Source: Buxus sempervirens (taxonomy: Eukaryota; Streptophyta; Magnoliopsida; Buxales; Buxaceae). Taken from it: 64,000 bases of DNA. Below, in pieces: positions 1-12,172 of this stretch. The notes beneath the pieces are model-generated. The model searched no databases and was not told the origin of the DNA. It saw nothing but the letters and a program-made list of their open reading frames with translations. Location: assembly GCA_947561395.2 (NCBI GenBank), contig OX387184.1, positions 41,220,766 to 41,284,765 on the forward strand. Reading direction: 5' to 3'. The position numbers were made by a program, and so were the translations under genes. Every line of letters begins with the position of its first letter. Position 1 is the stretch's first letter.

Positions 1-452
1 GCAGCATAAGACAGGTTCACTTTTGTGTGTGATAACTGAAATATTGCGTAATTGTGAATGCATGCAGGTCTTTTAATTTAAATTATAGTTTTGTTTAACA
101 TGAAAAGATAGAATTAATCTTGTAACATGGAGAGTTATTTGACTATTGGCCCTCAGTAGATTATTGAACACTTGAATGATAGATGAATTTCACTAAGGTG
201 GACAAGATGAGGTGTAGGGAAAATCTTGTTAATCACAGAAAACATGGCAAGCCTTATAAGTGTAGTGCCTCAATTTTCAAAGTTTATTGCTATTAGTCCT
301 TATTTGTCCGGACTTTTGTTGTTGTCTGTCATGTGATCCGGTGTGATCTGTAGCTAATTTCATCTTGTTCAATTTGTTAGGCGTAGTTTCTTCTGAACAA
401 GATCCATACACTTAAAGTTCATCACTCAAGAGGCGTTGATAACATTGATAAT
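1..452. other. upstream region of MULE1 gene
   Basis: No coding exon is recognised. A pyrimidine-rich stretch ending in AG at 379-380 could be a splice acceptor just before the first readable transposase exon, so a short 5' exon may lie to the left or outside the window. No terminal inverted repeat of the MULE was identified. Confidence 0.3.
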
Positions 453-3109
453 GTGGATGAGGACAGATATAGTTATCTTGATTTGGCGGATGATGCCATA
501 AATGTAGCTAAGGTTGATGTTGGTAATGCTTTCACCATCAAGTATCGTGCTCCTGGTTCACAAGATTTGCACGTTATTGATGGTGATACAATATTAATGA
601 AGGTGTTTGAGCTCTATAGCAATGTAAATGAGATCAACTTGGTCGTGGAGGAAGAGCCTGCAGTTCTAATATCCCAATGTACGCAAGAGGAAGCGGCTAC
701 TTCAGGTGGAAGAAGAAGTGAGGAGCAAGAATCAATAGATGATGAAGATTGGGTAGAGGAGGAGGTTATAATAAGATGAAGATGGAGATGAAGATGAAGA
801 TGAAGATGAAGATGAAGATGAGTTAAGTAATGAGGGAGAAGAAGAAGGTGAGGAAGTGTTGAATGACACACGTGTACCACGAGAACATGATGAAGTAGGT
901 TTTGAATATGAAGAAGATAATGGAAACCAACTCTCTGATTATGAATCCGATCCGAACTACCGAAGTTTAGCTGATTCAGATGAAGAACATGTTGGGGATG
1001 GGAGTTTTGAATTTGATATGGAACATGGTATGGAGGAGCCTAAACTTGAGAAAGGTATGCTATTTCCTAGCATCAATGATTTCAGAAAAGCCCTAATTGA
1101 GTTTGCGATTAGAGAAGGATTCAACATAAAGAGAATGAAGAATGAGCGAACTCGGGTCACAGTTGGGTGTGCTAATGCGGATTGTAGGTGGAGACTACAT
1201 GCATCACTGAGACCTGATGGGATGACTTTCATGATCAAGACAATTCAGCCAGAACATAATTGTACTCGTGTACACAAGAATATTGAAGCAAACTCTAGAT
1301 GGATATCGGATAAGAATATTCCACAACTTCGTGCAAATCCAAAGTTGCCTATTTCATCTATTAGAGAGATCGTCCATTCTCAGTACGGTATTGAGCCCAG
1401 TAATATGCAGTTAAGGAGGGCTAGGAGGAAGGCAATTGAAGACGTAGAGGGAACGCATGGACAGGCGTATGGGATGCTATGAAGATATTCTGAAGTTGTT
1501 AGAGCTACCAACCCAGGGAGTTTGGTAAAGATTGAGTCAGAGAGGTTGGGTCCCTCTGTAACTCCCAGGTTCAAGAGATACTTCATTAGCTTTAATGCAA
1601 TGAAGATTGGATTCATTCAAGGATGTCGACCATTTATTGGACTTGATGGTTGTCACTTGAAGGGTCCATTTGGAGGAGTATTGTTAGCTGCAATAGCATT
1701 AGATGGGAATGGTAGTTTGTTTCCTTTGGCTGTTGCAGTGGTTGAAGCAGAAACACAGTATAGTTGGTCCTTTTTCTTACAGCACTTATACATGATTCTT
1801 GGGAGTGTGGATCAACCATGGACTTTCATGTCAGGCAGACAGAAGGTATTTATTAATTTTTAACTTTTAAGTAATTAATTTGCTAGATTAGACACAAGGT
1901 ATTTAATTTGTTAGATTAGACAGAAGGTATTTATTATCTTTGTTTAACTTTTATGTAATAGATTATACTATAATTTGTAACTTTATTTTATTTTACACTT
2001 TATAGGGTATTATAAAGGCAATTGGAGACATCTTCCCTTATGCTAGCCAGCGCTATTGTGCAAGACATATTTATAGCAACTTCAAGACAGTTCACAAGGG
2101 TGTTTTATTGAAGAATTTATTCTGGACAGCAGCTAGAGCCTATCATGTATTTGACTTCGAGGAAGCAATGGAGCGGATCAAGAATGCATCACCTGCGGCA
2201 TATGATTGGTTGAAGGAAATCCCTCCATCTACTTGGTCGAGACACGCTTTTGATGTGCGTGTGAAGAATGACTACATTACAAATAACTTGACAGAGTCTT
2301 TCAATCAGTGGGTTGGTGAACATAGAGAGAAGTCTATCATATCTTTAGTGGATGGTATAAGGTCGAGGTGGATGGTAAAAATTCAAAAACGATACCAAAC
2401 TACATTGACATGGACTACATTGGTAACCCCCAAAGTTTGTGGCATATTGGATGCAAGAATCAGGGCTTCAAGGAACTGTCGTGTATTGTTTGCCGGTCAA
2501 GATGAATATGAAGTAAAGGAGGATGAAACAAGCAGATATATTGTAAAGGTCGGTCCACGGAAATGTACTTGCAAGGTGTGGGATTTGTCAAGGATACCAT
2601 GTAAGCATGCAGTACAATGCATAAGATGGAGAAGGGAGAATTTAGAGAACTATTGTGACCAATGTTATAGGGTTGACACATACTTGAGGGCATATGCTGA
2701 AATGATTCATCCAATTCCGGATCAGAAGATGTGGCCAACAGTTGAGGTGGAGCCATTGATGCCTCCTTGTCTTCGTCGTTTGACTGGAAGACCGAAGAAA
2801 AATAGGAGGAGGGAGGCAGATGAACCACGCACCACGGGTGAAGTACGTAGATCAAGTACACTATGGTGTTGTATCTGTAAACAATTTGGTCACAACAAAA
2901 GGACATGCCAGCGCGGCCCGACGAGGCGTAGCAGTAAGGCATCTAGTTCTAGAGGAGAGGTATGACAACGTAACCAATTAATGTTTGTATTTCTTTCTGT
3001 TGATTTCGTAATAAGTTTGACGATAAATTTCATTTATTTAATGCAGGGGAATAGTTCACACGGTGAACAAGAAGAACATCAACGTGGCAACACGTCAAGC
3101 AACAGGTAA
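453..3109 (+). pseudogene. mudrA-like MULE transposase gene, nearly intact (MULE1)
   Basis: A Mutator-like transposase, which would bind element ends and cut and paste the element in the nucleus. In order: a PB1-like N-terminal part followed by an Asp/Glu-rich linker; a MuDR DNA-binding domain with GCANADCRWRLHAS; the MULE catalytic core with GLDGCHLKGPFGGVLLAA, in which the first catalytic Asp is kept; a SWIM finger (CTCKVW...PCKHAV); and a CCHC knuckle (CCICKQFGHNKRTC). Exons read 453-1845, 2006-2959 and 3047-3109, joined by GT-AG introns of 160 and 87 bases that keep phase. Two faults are visible: a one-base frame change near 771-778 at the start of a GAT/GAA run, and an in-frame TGA at 1480-1482 where the family usually has Trp. 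Flanking TIRs were not found. The short last exon is the least certain. Confidence 0.85.
775..822 (+). repeat. GAT/GAA trinucleotide run in MULE1 coding sequence
   Basis: About 16 consecutive GAN codons encode an Asp/Glu tract between the PB1-like part and the DNA-binding domain. The frame change of MULE1 lies at its left edge, which fits replication slippage. Confidence 0.7.
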
Positions 3110-4688
3110 TTGGTTGAAACTAATTAACAGGGTCTCAGTATTTGCTTTGTAAAAATTTATACTTGTTACTTATTAGTTTTCTTATTGTGACAATAGGTGA
3201 TGGGGAGAACAGGAGAACAGGGTCTCAGTATTTTATACTTGTTGCAAGGATTTGTTCTTGGTTGGATTTTTACTTCATTTGTGGCCACCTCTTTCCTGTT
3301 AGTGTGGAGCTTTTGATCAATGGGTTGTTATAGGCTCCTTGTGTTTCCTTGTGCATGAAGAAAGTATTTTTGCTTTTGTTTCAAGTTTTCCCTTCTTTTT
3401 ATATGTGGGCTTCCTTCTTACTCTGCTTAAATGACTACTAACAATTGGATGTCAAAGTAATTTTGTATTGTGGTAGGCATTTGATCGTGTTTTGATGCTT
3501 AGGGAAGCAAAACAGAAGTTGCACATGTTGTTTTATTTCAATGTTTTCTTCATCTTCTTATTACAATCTAAATTTTTTGGGTTGATTCTCTTGCCTCTCA
3601 TAATCTAGGTGGAATGGGTTGATTATCTTTCTTCATCCTCTTATTACAAGCTCAAGGGGAATCCATGTAAGCTGCAAATGTGACAATGTGACACGAGCAG
3701 TCTTAGTAGTCTTAATGTGGTCTGATTTTGACAGGCATAACTGTATGCTCATGTTTCCATTGTTGGTGATCTTCGGCTCATTGGAAAATTTCTTCAAGAC
3801 CTGCAATGGTTATATTCACCCATTTTACTGGCATTTTAATGATTTGGTAGTCAAAATAGGGTTTAAAGTCATGTGAACTTATTTTGGTTCAATGAAAATT
3901 AGACTTTTCGCTTGAGTTATTTTAGGACATTTGGATTGCTTGGATAATCGTCCTGTAGGAGGTTTTTCTCTTTGGTTTCTCTATAAGAAACTTAGGTATC
4001 AACAGGGACCAAGGAAACTACACCATCACCTTCTAGGTGCATAGCAGGAGGTGAATCAAGTTTATATTACATTGTATGGTGTCACGAACAGTTGTCATGT
4101 ATCTTTGATTACTTAGTTATGAAATATCCACAATGGAAGGTAATACAATATTTGAATTCCTAAACATCAATGTTTGGACTTTGGAGAAAGATAGGGTTAA
4201 TTGAGAATCTCTACCAATGTTACAGGAAATTTAGATGAGAAAGATTTGATTCGTTGCAGGAGTTCATATTATGAGATGGATGTTTTCAACAATTGGCAAG
4301 TTATGATGAATCGTTTATGCAATTAGTTGTGACTGATTCTTTTCAAACAGGAGTCTTGACTGTTTCAATTTCAATGGATGTCCAGATATTCCCCAATAAA
4401 GGTTGTGGTTATTAACTCATCATGCAACGAATGGTTTTCCAATAAAGGTTGTCCAGATATTCTCCAATAAAGGTTGTGGTTATCCTCAGCCTTGTGCTAC
4501 CAAGTTATGAAAATTCCAAGACTCACGAGGTTTTGCTTATTATGGAACATCATAATGGAAGGACATCATAGCATACATCTCATGGTAAAAAACGAATAAA
4601 ACAAAATCCTACTGAGTGCACATATTTGATTAAAAGTATGTTTTGGACGAACCTTCATACATAACAAAATTAAACACACAACTTTCTC
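3110..4688. other. no gene recognised; small local duplication
   Basis: No conserved reading frame. The phrase CCAATAAAGGTTGTGGTTAT and neighbouring words recur between about 4380 and 4485, a short local duplication. This may include the 3' non-coding part of MULE1. Confidence 0.4.
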
Positions 4689-5097
4689 CTACAAGGGGAA
4701 TCCAATGCATAATGCTTTTGGTCGCAAACCCAATTCCACCATCTTTTTGAAATATCCTGTAGCATCATCGGTCGATTCTCTTCAAAGCAAGTATCCATCA
4801 GCAAAACATGAGTGAACTCATCTGGTTTAACGCCTTTCTCGCACATTTCTTTATAGAATTCCTCTGCATCGGCCATCATTCCGTTGCCACACAACTGTTC
4901 GATTAAATTATTATAGGACAAAGCGTCTGCACGGCATCTCTTCTCATCCATCCTCCTGAAAACCTCCATTGCTTCTTTAAATTTCCCTTCAGCACAAAGA
5001 CCATCCACAATAACATTAAAGCTCCCGAGATTTACAGTAAGACGTCTTGGAGGACTGTGCTCCTCCATCATTCTATCAAACAGCCGCATTACCTAAT
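4689..5097 (-). pseudogene. P-class PPR protein, C-terminal fragment
   Basis: Pentatricopeptide repeat protein of the kind that binds organellar RNA. About three 35-residue repeats are readable, with motifs such as [38 protein letters not shown] and the helix-ending [15 protein letters not shown]. The frame changes by one base near 4775, just after EENRP. In the other frame the protein continues as a normal PPR tail ([20 protein letters not shown]) to a stop at 4689-4691, so this is a one-base lesion in an otherwise ordinary C-terminus. The left end of the coding stretch abuts an AG near 5097 that could be a splice acceptor. No upstream exons were found, and PPR proteins usually have ten or more repeats, so this is a fragment. 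Confidence 0.75.
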
Positions 5098-5938
5098 CAA
5101 TGGGAGAATCTAGCTAGACAAATACTGACAAGTGTTGTAATCTACAAACAGGAAAAATTGACAGTTACCTCTTTAAATTGACAGCAAATAAGAACATCCC
5201 CGCTCCATTAATATATAAACTGAAAAGAGTGTGTTATGATGCATATATAAGGGATTGATTCCATGTACGAACTAATGGCAATTAACTAAGTCTGTAACAA
5301 GCTTTTGAGCAATACCCTATCATATTTAGAAACACATATAGTACCCCATGTTCTATCATATTTAGAAACACATATAGCCCTTAGTTTTTTTTTGGTAACA
5401 ATATAGCCCATAGTTAAGGCTGTCAGTTTGAAGGCCCTTAATTACATAACCCCACTGAACATAAGGTAACATGCTTCTTAATATTGAGAAGCATTCAAAC
5501 ATCAAACTGAATTCTAGAAAAGTATCATAGGAAAAACCTAAAAAATCAAAGAACAAGTCAAATATCCGAAAAGAGTCTCTACAAGCATGTTTAGGTAATA
5601 GAAAACAAATAAATCCACAAAGAGCCACTACAACATCAAGTTACAAATTTATCAAACATGCAACAGGCAATAGTAAATTAATACCTAACCATCTAAAACA
5701 AAATCTCAGCAAAACATTATGAATGAGTCAAAAAACAGGTTGCTACATAGGAAAACTGATATAAAACTTAATTAAGAATAAAATTGGTCAAATAGAAGTG
5801 AAACTTGTTTGATATTGTTGCATTCCACTTCAGAAAGAAACATGAGAGAGTTAAGACTGATAGAAAACTTAAAAACACAAGTGTTTAAATTACATCTTAC
5901 TCATCGTTCTCTTCTCTTTCCATTTAATGATAGTTCGT
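5098..5938. other. AT-rich intergenic, no gene seen
   Basis: Only short frames without recognisable motifs. A duplicated phrase (ATCATATTTAGAAACACATA) occurs at about 5319 and 5357. Confidence 0.4.
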
Positions 5939-6566
5939 CTAATTTTCTAAAATAAGTCTACCTAAGTTTGCAACTCTTTCCGAGGCTTCAACCTCCACTT
6001 CAATAATTCTTCTTATTGACTCAACACGGTCAGTGGAAGAAGGATTGGTGGAAGAAGTGGAGGCATCTTCAATGGAAGAAGTGGAGGCATCTTCGACATT
6101 TTCATCGACCCAGCAAAAATAACCGCACGCACGATCTTCTCGGTCTTCAGCCTATCAATTAGAGAGTTAAGGTTTAGCATGATATATACAATTCTTACTA
6201 AAAAACAAGAAAAGTAATAAAGACAGAGCTTTGATGCAGGACGCACGTAAAAGCGTCGTCCAAATGAACCCGGTTGCTTTGAGGTCAAGACTTTGCATGT
6301 ACCTCGATTGCAAGGGCATATTTTGCATTCATCAGCCCACAAAAAGAACCCACAGTCATTATTTTTCTGCATCAAAGAAAATAATCTATGTTTTTTTTAG
6401 TACATTTATAAAGACTTCTTTTGTTTTCATAATAGATTGAAATTGTTTAGAAGTTGATACTTACCCAACATGGGCATCGGTAGAATTCTCTACCAGGATT
6501 CTTTTGGGTGTGCGATTTTAGAATTAAACATTTCCCTTGTGCACATGGACATTGTATTGCAATCAT
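5939..6566 (-). CDS. small protein with two GRF-type zinc fingers (three exons)
   Basis: Exons 6465-6566, 6199-6366 and 5939-6151, all phase 0 with GT-AG introns, give about 160 residues. The start is the ATG at 6566-6564, 15 bases before the first zinc-ligand Cys. Finger 1 has CPCAQGKC, NPGREFYRCP, then CGFFLWADE across intron 1. Finger 2 has CPCNRGTCKVL, FGRRFYVRP, then CGYFCWVDE across intron 2. The introns therefore fall at the same place in each finger, which suggests an internal duplication. Finger 2 has Arg where the family usually keeps Cys in the FY.CP motif, so its metal site may be weakened. The C-terminus is a Ser/Thr and acidic linker plus a helical tail ending LGRLILEN. GRF fingers bind nucleic acid in larger enzymes. 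Plants have many short GRF proteins of unknown role, often near transposons. It could be intact or a recent duplicate. Confidence 0.7.
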
Positions 6567-7197
6567 TTTTCCTATCAAAGATGGAAAAACTCAATTCCAA
6601 TTACAACTGAACATAATTATAACTCAATTCCAATTAAAACTCAACATAATTATCCAACAATACACTTCAAACAATTACAACTTTACAACAAGCAAAACAA
6701 AATAAAGTAAAACAAAAGGTGGCCTAATCACTCATTCTTCCAACCAGAAATTTGACCCAAGATTAATGGTGTTTTGCAGACTGAAAATTATTAGTTTTTC
6801 TGATGTTTGACTCATGACAGTATGTGTGTATCTATCAACCCTTCTCCTAGTCATCTTGGAATCTGGAATGGGCTACTCTGATCTCAAGTTGAACTAAATG
6901 GTGTTTTGATGACTGAAAACATATTAGTCGTTTTGTTGTTTGGTTTCTGTGTATATAAATCCAAATTGTTTGTTACTTACACATATTAGCTGGAATTACT
7001 AAGTTTAGAAGCAGGATGGAATTTCCCATTTTTTTTTTTTTTGTTTTCTAGTGGACACCAAAGAAAACACAGCAAGCAAAGATTTAGCCTCATAAGACTA
7101 AGTTTAAAAGTTAAATCCATTCAACACATTAATGAAAGAGGATTTAGCCTCTACAACCACCAAAAGAAAAGAAGTATATAAGCATATCAACAAACAA
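6567..7197. other. no gene recognised
   Basis: AT-rich sequence with a T-run near 7031-7050 and a weak duplicated phrase (AATGGTGTTTTG...ACTGAAAA) near 6765 and 6899. No coding evidence. Confidence 0.35.
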
Positions 7198-7700
7198 TTC
7201 GAGTTTATGCTTCTACACTTGGAATACATATCAACAAGAGCACTACCGACAAAGACATTGTCCTTATAATCAGTCCTGATTATATAAGCATGGATCTGTC
7301 TGCCTTGTTCCAAGGCAAATAGACCTCCACAAGCAGTCAAAATGCTTTCAAAAGTGAATTGGTCTATAGCCAAGCCTTCCAATCTCATCTCTCTAAACAT
7401 GTCCAGTGCTTCTCTCTCCAAACCATTCTGTGTTAGCCCCGTAACCATCGTTGTCCATGAAATTGAATCCTTTTCAGGCATATCATAGAACAAATTCTTT
7501 GACTCTTCAATCATCCCAAACCGTAATAAACCTATGATCATAGTATTATATAAAACCAAGTTTCTCTCCAACATTTCATCGAAAACCTGATTTGCATCGC
7601 AAATTAATCCGGCTTTTGTGTACATATCGACCAAAGAACAACCCACGAAGACATATGCTTCAAACCCAAATTTCATTATTACCAACAACCCAATCCCCAT
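7198..7700 (-). pseudogene. PLS-class PPR protein fragment
   Basis: Internal piece of a plant-specific PLS-type PPR protein, a family linked to organellar RNA editing. Motifs follow the usual order: GFEAYVFVGCSLVDMYTKAG, NLVLYNTMIIGLLRFG, DSISWTTMVTGLTQNG, DQFTFESILTACGGL, QGRQIHAYIIRT and VFVGSALVDMYSKC. It breaks off after CRSINS, where related proteins continue with further repeats and E/DYW domains, and the N-terminal repeats are also missing, so both ends are lost. From memory it resembles Arabidopsis At1g68930-type proteins. Downstream sequence to about 7104 stays open but no longer looks like PPR. The phrase ATTACCAACAACCCAATCCC is repeated just upstream (7679 and 7721), so local rearrangement probably made the 5' break. 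Confidence 0.8.
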
Positions 7701-8371
7701 AAACAGTTCTCCAAATCAGATATTACCAACAACCCAATCCCCAAAAAAAAAAAGACAGAAAAGAAGACGAAAAACAAAAAACATGGATGGTTTATATGAT
7801 CAATCGTTTCCATGGAAGTAAGAAGTAGATGGAAAAGAAGACGAAAAACAAATTTCATTATTACCTGCGATGAGATGAGGCGTCAAAGAGAGCTTCCTGG
7901 AGTGAACCTCGCGGAGAGAGGACCAGAGAGAGAGCGAGCTTTCTGGAGTGAAAAACAGATAGAGAGAGAGAGGCTTCGTTCTCTCTTTATATTCTGTCGC
8001 TGACCTCTGGATGGAGCGAACGCATCTCATTTGGTTTCTTCTCGAAGGGGATGCGAAGGAGAAGGAACACGAAGCGATTAGGGCATCAGGGCATCTTCAC
8101 TTCGAGTTCTCAAAGGTGGAGAAGAGAACGAAGATGGCATTAGGGCATTAGGAAAACGAAGATGGCATTAGGTTATTAGGAAAACGAAGATGGCGATTAG
8201 GGATTTCGATTTCTCTCTTGGAGAAAGTTGAATGAACGAAGAAGGGTCTTGGAGATTAGGGCATTTCAATTTCTCGCTTGGAGAAAGGCGAACGAAGAGA
8301 AGAAAAGAGGTTTTTAAACAGGGGCATTTCCACCATTAGAACAAAATATCCAACGCCATTTGTGACCAAAG
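7701..8371. repeat. broken PPR upstream region with short duplications
   Basis: CT/GA-rich sequence resembling a 5' leader on the minus strand. Direct repeats include AGACGAAAAACAAA (7763, 7838) and three copies of ACGAAGATGGC(A)TTAGG (8127-8195). The right end already belongs to the degenerate minisatellite that continues after solo LTR A1. Confidence 0.4.
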
Positions 8372-8376
8372 TAACG
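8372..8376. repeat. target site duplication TAACG (left) of LTR A1
   Basis: TAACG occurs directly before the element at 8372-8376 and directly after it at 11458-11462, the 5-bp duplication expected of an LTR-retroelement insertion. Confidence 0.85.
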
Positions 8377-11300
8377 TGTAACGCCCCGAATCCGGGTTAC
8401 GTGAAATAAACCGTAACTCGTTCCGAAGGAGTTAGCTTTTCACACAGGATCTCTATATCAGAGTAAGGAAAACATGAAATGGCAACAACATAATCAGAGT
8501 CAACTAAAATTTTCCCCAACTCACCTGAACCAAGAATATACCCGCCTGAATCGTCCTCTCTAAGATCTGAAAACAAAACAAAACAAAACAGTGAGATACG
8601 ACTATCTCAGCAAGTAGCAATGCATGCACGAAATATAGTTATAACAGTACTAAAACATGCACGATTAAGAATACACAACGATTAACCACGGTTAATCCGT
8701 CTAATGTCGGAAATACATCGTCAATCACATTCGGAAAACTTTATATATATTGGGACTCATGAAGTTTGCCTATTTTGTGTGGCTAAGCACTAGTGTTCCA
8801 AACAATCCAGTCGAAATACTGCAACAGCTCAAATGACCCAATTCATCGCCCTCATGGCGGAAAATACTCAAGTGACCTCACCCTCATGGTGGAAACGGAG
8901 TTGCTGCAGCACTTCCCTCATGGAAGGCCTCTCCATCATGGAGGAAACGCATGAAGGAACCCTAGACTTAATCCAAACAAAATGTTCAAAATTCACTTAC
9001 AACTCGATTGTGGATCCACACTAAGTCTTGCCCTTATGTAACTTTGGCAAATTAATAAATATAATTTGCAAATCAGCTTACAATCATGCTCAATATAATT
9101 TCAGTCACTTATATAATAAACCAGAACAATTTAGTTCAGATAGCCGCTAAAACCATTCAATAATAAAACATAACAGCAATTGGTATATACCGTGAGAACA
9201 CCTTACACTTTAACCATTCATGATAACCAGTATTAACTAAGATGCCAATTCAGAATTTCCATAGATATAGAAGAAACCAGAAATTCCAAAGAGAGTTTGG
9301 AATTCAGCCCAAAAGAACATTTGGTTAATCACTTTACTTCACTAAACTTACTTTTGATAACATCCCCTTCATATAGATTCTTACTCATAATTCCCTAACT
9401 TTTATTGTCTAAAATTTATCTCCATAAGTTAATAACATATCTAGAATTCTCTATTTAATCTCTAATTAACTTAGGTATAATTATAAAAGAAAGAATAAGC
9501 TTAGAATAATCTTCAAAATCTGCTGCAGAAAAATTACAGCATACATGCTTGCATTTAGATCACCATATCCTTCTAATCAAGTTCAATCACTTATTTCCCA
9601 TAGGGTTCTAATAATACTTGGTTGCTCTTTAAAGTTCAACTAACTTATTTGAGTAGGTTCAGCAATCTATACTCAAGATAAAATGCTGTAGAAAAATTCC
9701 TAGCACCAAAGACTATTGAGTTGAACTGGTGCTAACCTCTTGGAGGTTAGCACACCTTGACTTACACCAATGCTTTCCCCAATCACCCCTTCAGTAACAC
9801 CACCAACACTGAATCAAACCCCTGGAGTGGTCTTTTGAAACTTTGAAACATAATTTATAGGTTCAGCAAAATAGCCGCACAGAATCTTTGATTTTTTTAT
9901 CTGGTGCTAACCGGAACAAGCTGGTGCTAACCTGGTGAGGTTGGCACCAGGTCAATTTCCCTTAGCGCTAGTTAATTCTTGAGTCTGGTGCTAACCTCTT
10001 TGAGGTTAGCGCCCAATACCAATAGGTTGGCTCCAGGTCTTGTTTCAACTGGGTAAGTCTCCAAACTTGCGGCGAAGGCTTATTCTACCATACTTGACTA
10101 AAACAAACCTTAAGAACCTACCAACATAGCACATACACTCTTAATAACTCAATAATTCTCCTTCGAAAATAAACCAACCAGATTATACAATTATTAAACA
10201 TCAAACGCTCGAAAATGTAAACGGAAACAGGAATTTCTTTAAACACAAATCTACCTTTATATGATCTTAAAAACCACAAGATTCATTTTATTTTCAAAGG
10301 TGCTAACTTGCATAAAATACCATCTAACTGACCATCTTTAAACTACTGTAAAAGTATTCTAAGCAGTCTTATTAAAACAAAATATTAAACGCCAGAAACA
10401 GAACCTGGAAATGGTGTTTCGTTTAATCCAATTCTACCTTTCTATACGTTCATGAAACCCCATGAAATCAGGAAATTATAGAAGATGCTACCTGTTGTTC
10501 CATTCTCCAGATTTTTCGGCAGGTTCTAGTTCTTCTTTTTGGAACCAAATGCTTCCATTCTAAACATGTCTAACATGATTAACAAGTGATAATTTAAACA
10601 ACTAACATATCCAACCTCACCCAGATTTGGTCAAATCCATAAACCAACAGTACTCTTAGAATAGACGTTTAAAACATGAACAGAACCTGGGCACTTGTTA
10701 CATTCCAATCTAAGTTCTACATGGTCACAAACACAACGAAAAACATGATGTTTTGAAAGGCTACTTGCCTCTTGTTTTCGTCTTCACCAACACAGCAACT
10801 CCTTTGGATGATCCTCACGTCCATAATCTCCAACAGCCAATCTGAACTGGACGTTTTCTTGCTCCAACAGCAATGGACAACTTCCTCTTTCTTCTCCAAC
10901 AAAACTCTCCCCTCTTTCTCAATTCTCAGATTTGAATTTCATCCATTTGGCCTTCTCCCAAGTTAAACCGGTTAGAAACGCTTGGAGAGAGAGCTGTTGA
11001 GACGATCAACAACTTCAACTTCCTTACGTTACAAAACTTTTGATTTTCTCTTATGATCCTATGCAATGCTCCACCACCATATCTCCTACACCAACCACTC
11101 ATCGATACTTGATCAAAATAATGCCTTCTCAAACACAATATTACCCATACTATAACTCAATTCTAATAAAAAATTATCAACAATAATTATTTAAGCTAAA
11201 CTATATTCTTACATGAAATATACACAAATCAAGATTCCTGAAAATTCCCATATTGCCCTTAAATAGTTTCCACCCTAAACCAATAAATAAAAATCTAATT

Positions 11301-11457
11301 AATGTTTCTTATCTTTTAATTAGAACTTCCACCCGGATTCACCCGAGAATGCCGGTTCGACCGCTCAATCTCTCTTTCTAGTCTTTCCCATCAATTAAAT
11401 AAATTAGTATTTCCCTAAAACAAAATTTTAATATTATTAAAATTTCGGGATTTTACA
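8377..11457 (+). mobile_element. solo LTR, family A copy 1
   Basis: A 3.1-kb fossil that begins TGTAACGCCCCGAATCCGGG, ends CGGGATTTTACA and is flanked by TAACG on both sides. Only one copy of each end is present and no internal domains follow, so it reads as a solo LTR left by recombination. Ends and several internal words (for example GAGATACGAC...CAAGTAGC near 8593) are shared with copies A2, A3 and A4. Between about 9720 and 10040 it holds a block of inverted words around GGTGCTAACC and GGTTAGCACC. The superfamily cannot be decided without internal domains. Confidence 0.8.
9720..10040. repeat. near-palindromic word array in LTR A1
   Basis: CTGGTGCTAACCTC and its inverse GAGGTTAGC recur at least six times, several as short hairpins (CTAACCTCTTGGAGGTTAG, CTAACCTCTTTGAGGTTAG). 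Confidence 0.8.
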
Positions 11458-11580
11458 TAACGGTAGGGGGTGTAACAGACACTTTTCCAAACTACGGGGG
11501 TAGTAAGTGATCGCTTCTGAACCACAGGGGGTGTCCGTGACACTTTCCCAAACCTCAGGGGTGTTAGTGTAAATTTCCCA
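11458..11580. repeat. degenerate ~31-bp minisatellite
   Basis: Four loose units, each with a G-run and a short tail: GGTAGGGGGTGTAACAGACA, ACTACGGGGGTAGTAAG, ACCACAGGGGGTGTCCGTG and ACCTCAGGGGTGTTAGTG. The part left of LTR A1 (about 8325-8376) has the same look, so the LTR landed inside this array. Confidence 0.6.
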
Positions 11581-11826
11581 ATATTTTTTTAATTTATTGG
11601 ATCGGTTTGGTTCGGTCTAAAGAATATATGAATTTGGTTCGGTTTCGGTTTTGATTCGGTTCGGTTCGGTTTAACCGAGCATCCTATCCAAAACCGAACC
11701 GATTTAATTCAGGGTTAAGAATTTTAGACCGAAACCGAACCGAAAATGTAAAAAATCGAACCAACCCGAACCAAAGTTGGTTTGGATCGGTTCGAGTTCG
11801 GTTTTAACTGGACCAAGTTGCAGCCC
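11581..11826. repeat. GGTTCGG/CCGAACC inverted repeat
   Basis: Many copies of GGTTCGGTTT on one side and AAACCGAACCG on the other form a long imperfect inverted repeat about the centre near 11690. This pattern is common in plant genomes. No protein potential. Confidence 0.65.
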
Positions 11827-12071
11827 TAGTACTTACCAGCTGTAAATCTCTACCACTGTTAAAAGTATTTAATGGCAAAAATTACCGCCACTATATATCG
11901 TACCACATGCAAAAACATCGCGTGTTATTTTATTGCTCGAAAAGGTTTTTTTTGAGTGAACTTTTAGAGGATGTTTATAATAGCCTTTTCCACCAATAAA
12001 GGTGTTTTTAGAGACGGAAATCATCTACCGCAGGTTAAAAGCCGCCTTCTCAACCTCTTTTTTTTGTAGTG
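11827..12071 (+). mobile_element. CACTA-like 3' end fragment
   Basis: Ends TTTTTTTTGTAGTG at 12071, matching the 3' terminus of CACTA2, and is preceded by short GC words in an AT-rich context (TTACCGCCACT, CTACCGCAGG, AAAGCCGCC) typical of CACTA subterminal repeats. No matching CACTAC 5' end was found nearby, so the left boundary is approximate. Confidence 0.4.
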
Positions 12072-12172
12072 ATTTGAAGAAACAAACACATATGAAATGA
12101 CAAAAAAAACTTGTAAACAAGTGAAGTTAGAAATTTATATTTTTTGTTGACATTAATTACTAAAATTTATTG

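Noticed and set aside
3142-3876. Small frames downstream of MULE1
   Set aside because: No motif, low-complexity translations and no codon bias visible.
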